Assembly (NCBI RefSeq): GCF_003073045.1
Contig: NC_037594.1
Span: forward strand, 19,970,927 to 20,034,926
Direction: 5' to 3'
DNA: 64,000 bases
Origin: Pomacea canaliculata
Taxonomy: Eukaryota > Mollusca > Gastropoda > Architaenioglossa > Ampullariidae
Every line of letters begins with the position of its first letter. Positions within the stretch are counted from its first letter, which is position 1. Positions 61,919 through 64,000 of this stretch are shown piece after piece. The notes under the pieces were generated by a model that searched no databases, had not been told where the DNA came from, and saw nothing but the letters and a program-made list of their open reading frames with translations. Both the position numbers and the translations under genes were made by a program.

Positions 61919-63479
61919 TTAAAAGCCATCTAGTACAAATGGTTTACGGCGTCGAAGATGTGTCCTGAATTTGGATGCTTGCCGTCTTCTAACCAGCTCT
62001 ACAAACTCCATCTCGGGCATCTGCATGTACGCACACTCCGCTCTGCCGACCACAAAGCCCGGATCCCACGTGGTCTTTCCCACCTCCAGGTCGCCCTGGA
62101 CTCCGTTCTTGCAAAACGCCTCGACCGTCAGCAGCGCTGTTCGAAAGGAAGCGACCTCCTGGGTGAAATCGTCCCCCATGTCCACCACTCTTTTGTCGAA
62201 AACTGCGGAGAAGTGTTCGTACAGCGCGTAGTCGGCGGCGTTGTGAATTCTGTGGTTACGTTTCTCGTCTTCAGTGACATCATGCGTGCCGTTTCGTTTC
62301 CAGGAAGCGCGTTGTTCCGGGTGTACAAGATGTCCTTCCACCCCCAGCCCAGCAGCCGCTTCATCAGCACCACGGACTCGTCGAACCTCTCGCTGACCAT
62401 CACCAGGTCAAAGTCTTGTCCAGATACTGCAGCGCGCCGCTTCCAGGTACTCACCCTTGCCAAAGCTGTTTGGATCAAGGCCGAAGTCGAAGCTCATGCG
62501 GTTCATGGTGAAGGAGATGCTGGCCTTCTTCGGCTCCCACCTGAGCGGATCGGCCAGGTACATGCCCAGCGGGTCGTCCCCAACTACGGCTGCTAAGTAA
62601 GGCAGAGGGTACACGGAGCGGTAGTAGTGGAAAGCAGAGATGGTTTGCTGCAAGGGATGGCGGACGATGGCCAGGTACCTGGCGTCCGCTGGGAGATTCT
62701 TCTTAACCAACTCGGGGCTGAAGACAACGTGGTTGCAGAGGATGTCGAAGTGTTGGACTCCCGGTGGCCGCGGCATGGTGTTGGCCCGCCAGTTACTTAC
62801 TAACCTGCGAGAAGCTGTTGGACCTTCGCGGTAGCATGACGGTGAGATTCCGGGACAAGGCGAAGCGGTAGATAATGTTCATCACCGTGGTACTGGCCGC
62901 CTTGTGCACCTTCAGGAAGAACACGTGGGTAACCTCCGCCGCCTTGACAAGACCAGCCACCCGCGACTCCGAAGCTGCTCGCGGTATCGACGTCTCGTTT
63001 GGGCTAACAATGGCTGTTTGCGTGTTGTCACGATCTTTGGATGGGCTCTGCCGACGACTAGCAATTAGCTGAAAATTTCTCTCGGAATTTTGATCCAAGG
63101 TAGCTTTGTCGACGTGTTTGTCGATGAATGGGAGAAAACTGAGCACTGTTTCCTGTCTGGGGTGTTGGGCAGTGAATATTTTTGTCTGGCCACTCGTTGT
63201 CAATGAATTTCGTATAATACCTGGCGCCAGTGTTTGCTCCCAGATTGTTTGCACCTCGCTGACCGGCCACACTCCGGACCGGGCTACCCGTGTTTCTCTT
63301 GCGCTGGAAGATGGGAATGTCGATAGGCGGTGGGTTGCGTTGTACCCGCCAGTCAACCCATACCTCGCCCACTGAGAGTCCCTCGTTGCAAATACAATAT
63401 TTGTCCCTTTGAGATATTGAAGCGTGCAACAGACTAGAACTACTGCTGCTGTCGTGGCAACACCCAGCGCATTTTTTTC
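61919..63479 (-). CDS. Galactose-3-O-sulfotransferase family, terminal exon, reading frame interrupted about four times
   Basis: The exon begins after a polypyrimidine acceptor (TTTCTTTTCTTTCAG, minus strand) and ends at TAA (61919-61921). In order it encodes a signal anchor (NALGVATTAAVVLVCCTLQY), a stem of about 160 residues, the 5'-PAPS loop FLKVHKAASTTVMNIIYRF, FDILCNHVVF, the 3'-phosphate motif IVRHPLQQTISAFHYY, FDLVMVSERFDESVVLMKRL and NHRIHNAADYALYEHF, all in GAL3ST family order. Family members use PAPS to sulfate the 3-OH of galactose in the Golgi. The frame changes near 62794-62803 (AGTA present twice in tandem, net +1), 62430-62445, 62412 and 62295-62303 (each one base short). Between breaks the residues stay conserved. 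This fits consensus errors or a young pseudogene. The initiating exon was not found. Which GAL3ST it matches best cannot be told. Confidence 0.82.
63408..63470 (-). other. Signal-anchor transmembrane segment of the GAL3ST-like protein
   Basis: In the frame continuous with the stem, the minus strand encodes a run of about 20 mostly hydrophobic residues (ALGVATTAAVVLVCCTLQYL) followed by lysine. This is the type II topology expected of a Golgi sulfotransferase. It lies 3-4 codons after the splice acceptor, so the short cytoplasmic tail must come from an upstream exon. An alternative is a further lost base next to ATGCG at 63468-63472, which would put a start codon here. Confidence 0.6.
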
Positions 63480-64000
63480 CTGAAAGAAAAGAAACGGGTA
63501 GCTTGTGTAATTGTGAAAACACGAGCACGTGCGTCGGTAACTAGAACACGCCCGCTGCCAAACAAAATATAATTGTCATGATCAATGATTACTGTATGAT
63601 TTATGCAGGAGGGAAAAAATACGATGAAAGCGAAACGTGTTTTGCGGGTTAAACGTAAACAGTCCGGAGTGGTTGTCTGACCTTTCACCTTTTGACGGGA
63701 AGGGGGAGTGCTGTAATTGTGATGCCTTGCACGGTCACCGTCCCCTCCCTCTTGTGCTGAATCTTTAGACTAATAAGTCATCTGGCGAAACTCATAAGAT
63801 GTTATAAAGCCTTCTAGAAAATTCCCCAATGAAATAAGATTAATGTAAAAATAAATGAGTATAATTTTGATCACTTGTGTGTCGTTTGATCATAAACTTG
63901 AACGGTTGTCAAATCGGTATATGAGAGACCTTTTTATGTTATTAAAAGTCTTTCTCTACCCTAGGAAATGGGAGAAGTAGCTGCAATGGTCGCCTTGTTG
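63480..64000. other. Upstream of the GAL3ST-like exon: intron, first exon not identified
   Basis: On the minus strand a polypyrimidine tract and AG end at 63480, so this is most likely intron. No initiating exon with an ATG, an open frame in matching phase and a good donor could be picked out, so it may lie beyond the window. Confidence 0.4.

Noticed and set aside
62408..62440. Short GT...AG stretch (GTGAGTACC to TGCAG, minus strand) as an intron explaining one GAL3ST frame change
   Set aside because: It would be under 30 bp, far too short for an animal spliceosomal intron, and the other breaks would remain.
61958..62596. 212-codon open frame on the plus strand
   Set aside because: It is antisense to the GAL3ST-like exon, has no family motifs, and is open only because of the GC-rich coding sequence on the other strand.
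63058..63528. 156-codon minus-strand frame overlapping the GAL3ST-like N-terminus
   Set aside because: It runs in another frame through the splice acceptor and lacks the signal anchor that the overlapping frame provides.

Overview
This is a window of animal nuclear DNA. Coding sequence is sparse and split by GT-AG introns. Microsatellites, homopolymer runs and decayed retroelements are scattered through it, and there are no operons, ribosome binding sites, or rRNA or tRNA genes that I can support. The two recognisable genes and the type of non-LTR element point to an invertebrate. A mollusc, perhaps a gastropod, is my best guess, but that is inference and no single feature proves it.

Layout. 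1-30,600 is long non-coding sequence with many short repeats: a TGG run, a long CAAA run, a 24-bp minisatellite at 12,151-12,412, a 23-bp tandem array at 13,095-13,195, a perfect 24-bp palindrome at 15,284-15,307 and a CA-rich tract near 18,000. It also holds the decayed 3' end of a non-LTR retrotransposon ORF2 at about 19,723-19,915 and SINE-like segments. 30,913-34,124 (+) is a complete six-exon gene for a MAX dimerization protein of the MXD/MAD family (211 residues). It has an N-terminal SIN3-interaction helix, a bHLH, a leucine zipper and a conserved acidic/serine tail. From its stop codon to about 41,250 the DNA is AT-rich and nearly free of repeats, with several AATAAA hexamers, and may be a long 3' UTR. 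41,600-56,800 is again intergenic, with a TAA array and poly(A)/poly(T) tracts. 56,841-57,665 is a second decayed non-LTR element (end of the endonuclease plus part of the reverse transcriptase). 61,720-63,479 (-) is the large terminal exon of a galactose-3-O-sulfotransferase (GAL3ST) family gene. Its signal anchor, both PAPS-binding motifs, stop codon and poly(A) signal are recognisable, but the reading frame is interrupted about four times within roughly 0.5 kb.

The two genes have unrelated roles and do not form a functional cluster. MXD is a nuclear repressor that competes with MYC for MAX. The GAL3ST-like enzyme would act in the Golgi, sulfating terminal galactose on glycans or glycolipids.

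I looked for a novel system and did not find a convincing one. The observations most worth a second look are a CpG-dense cluster of stem-loops inside MXD intron 2 (possible alternative promoter, structured RNA or small mobile element), the interrupted GAL3ST frame (decaying gene versus consensus error), the facing CCAAT boxes around a 16-bp inverted repeat upstream of MXD, and several small tandem or inverted repeats. Nearly all other open frames in the window are short, low-complexity or antisense and were not treated as genes.
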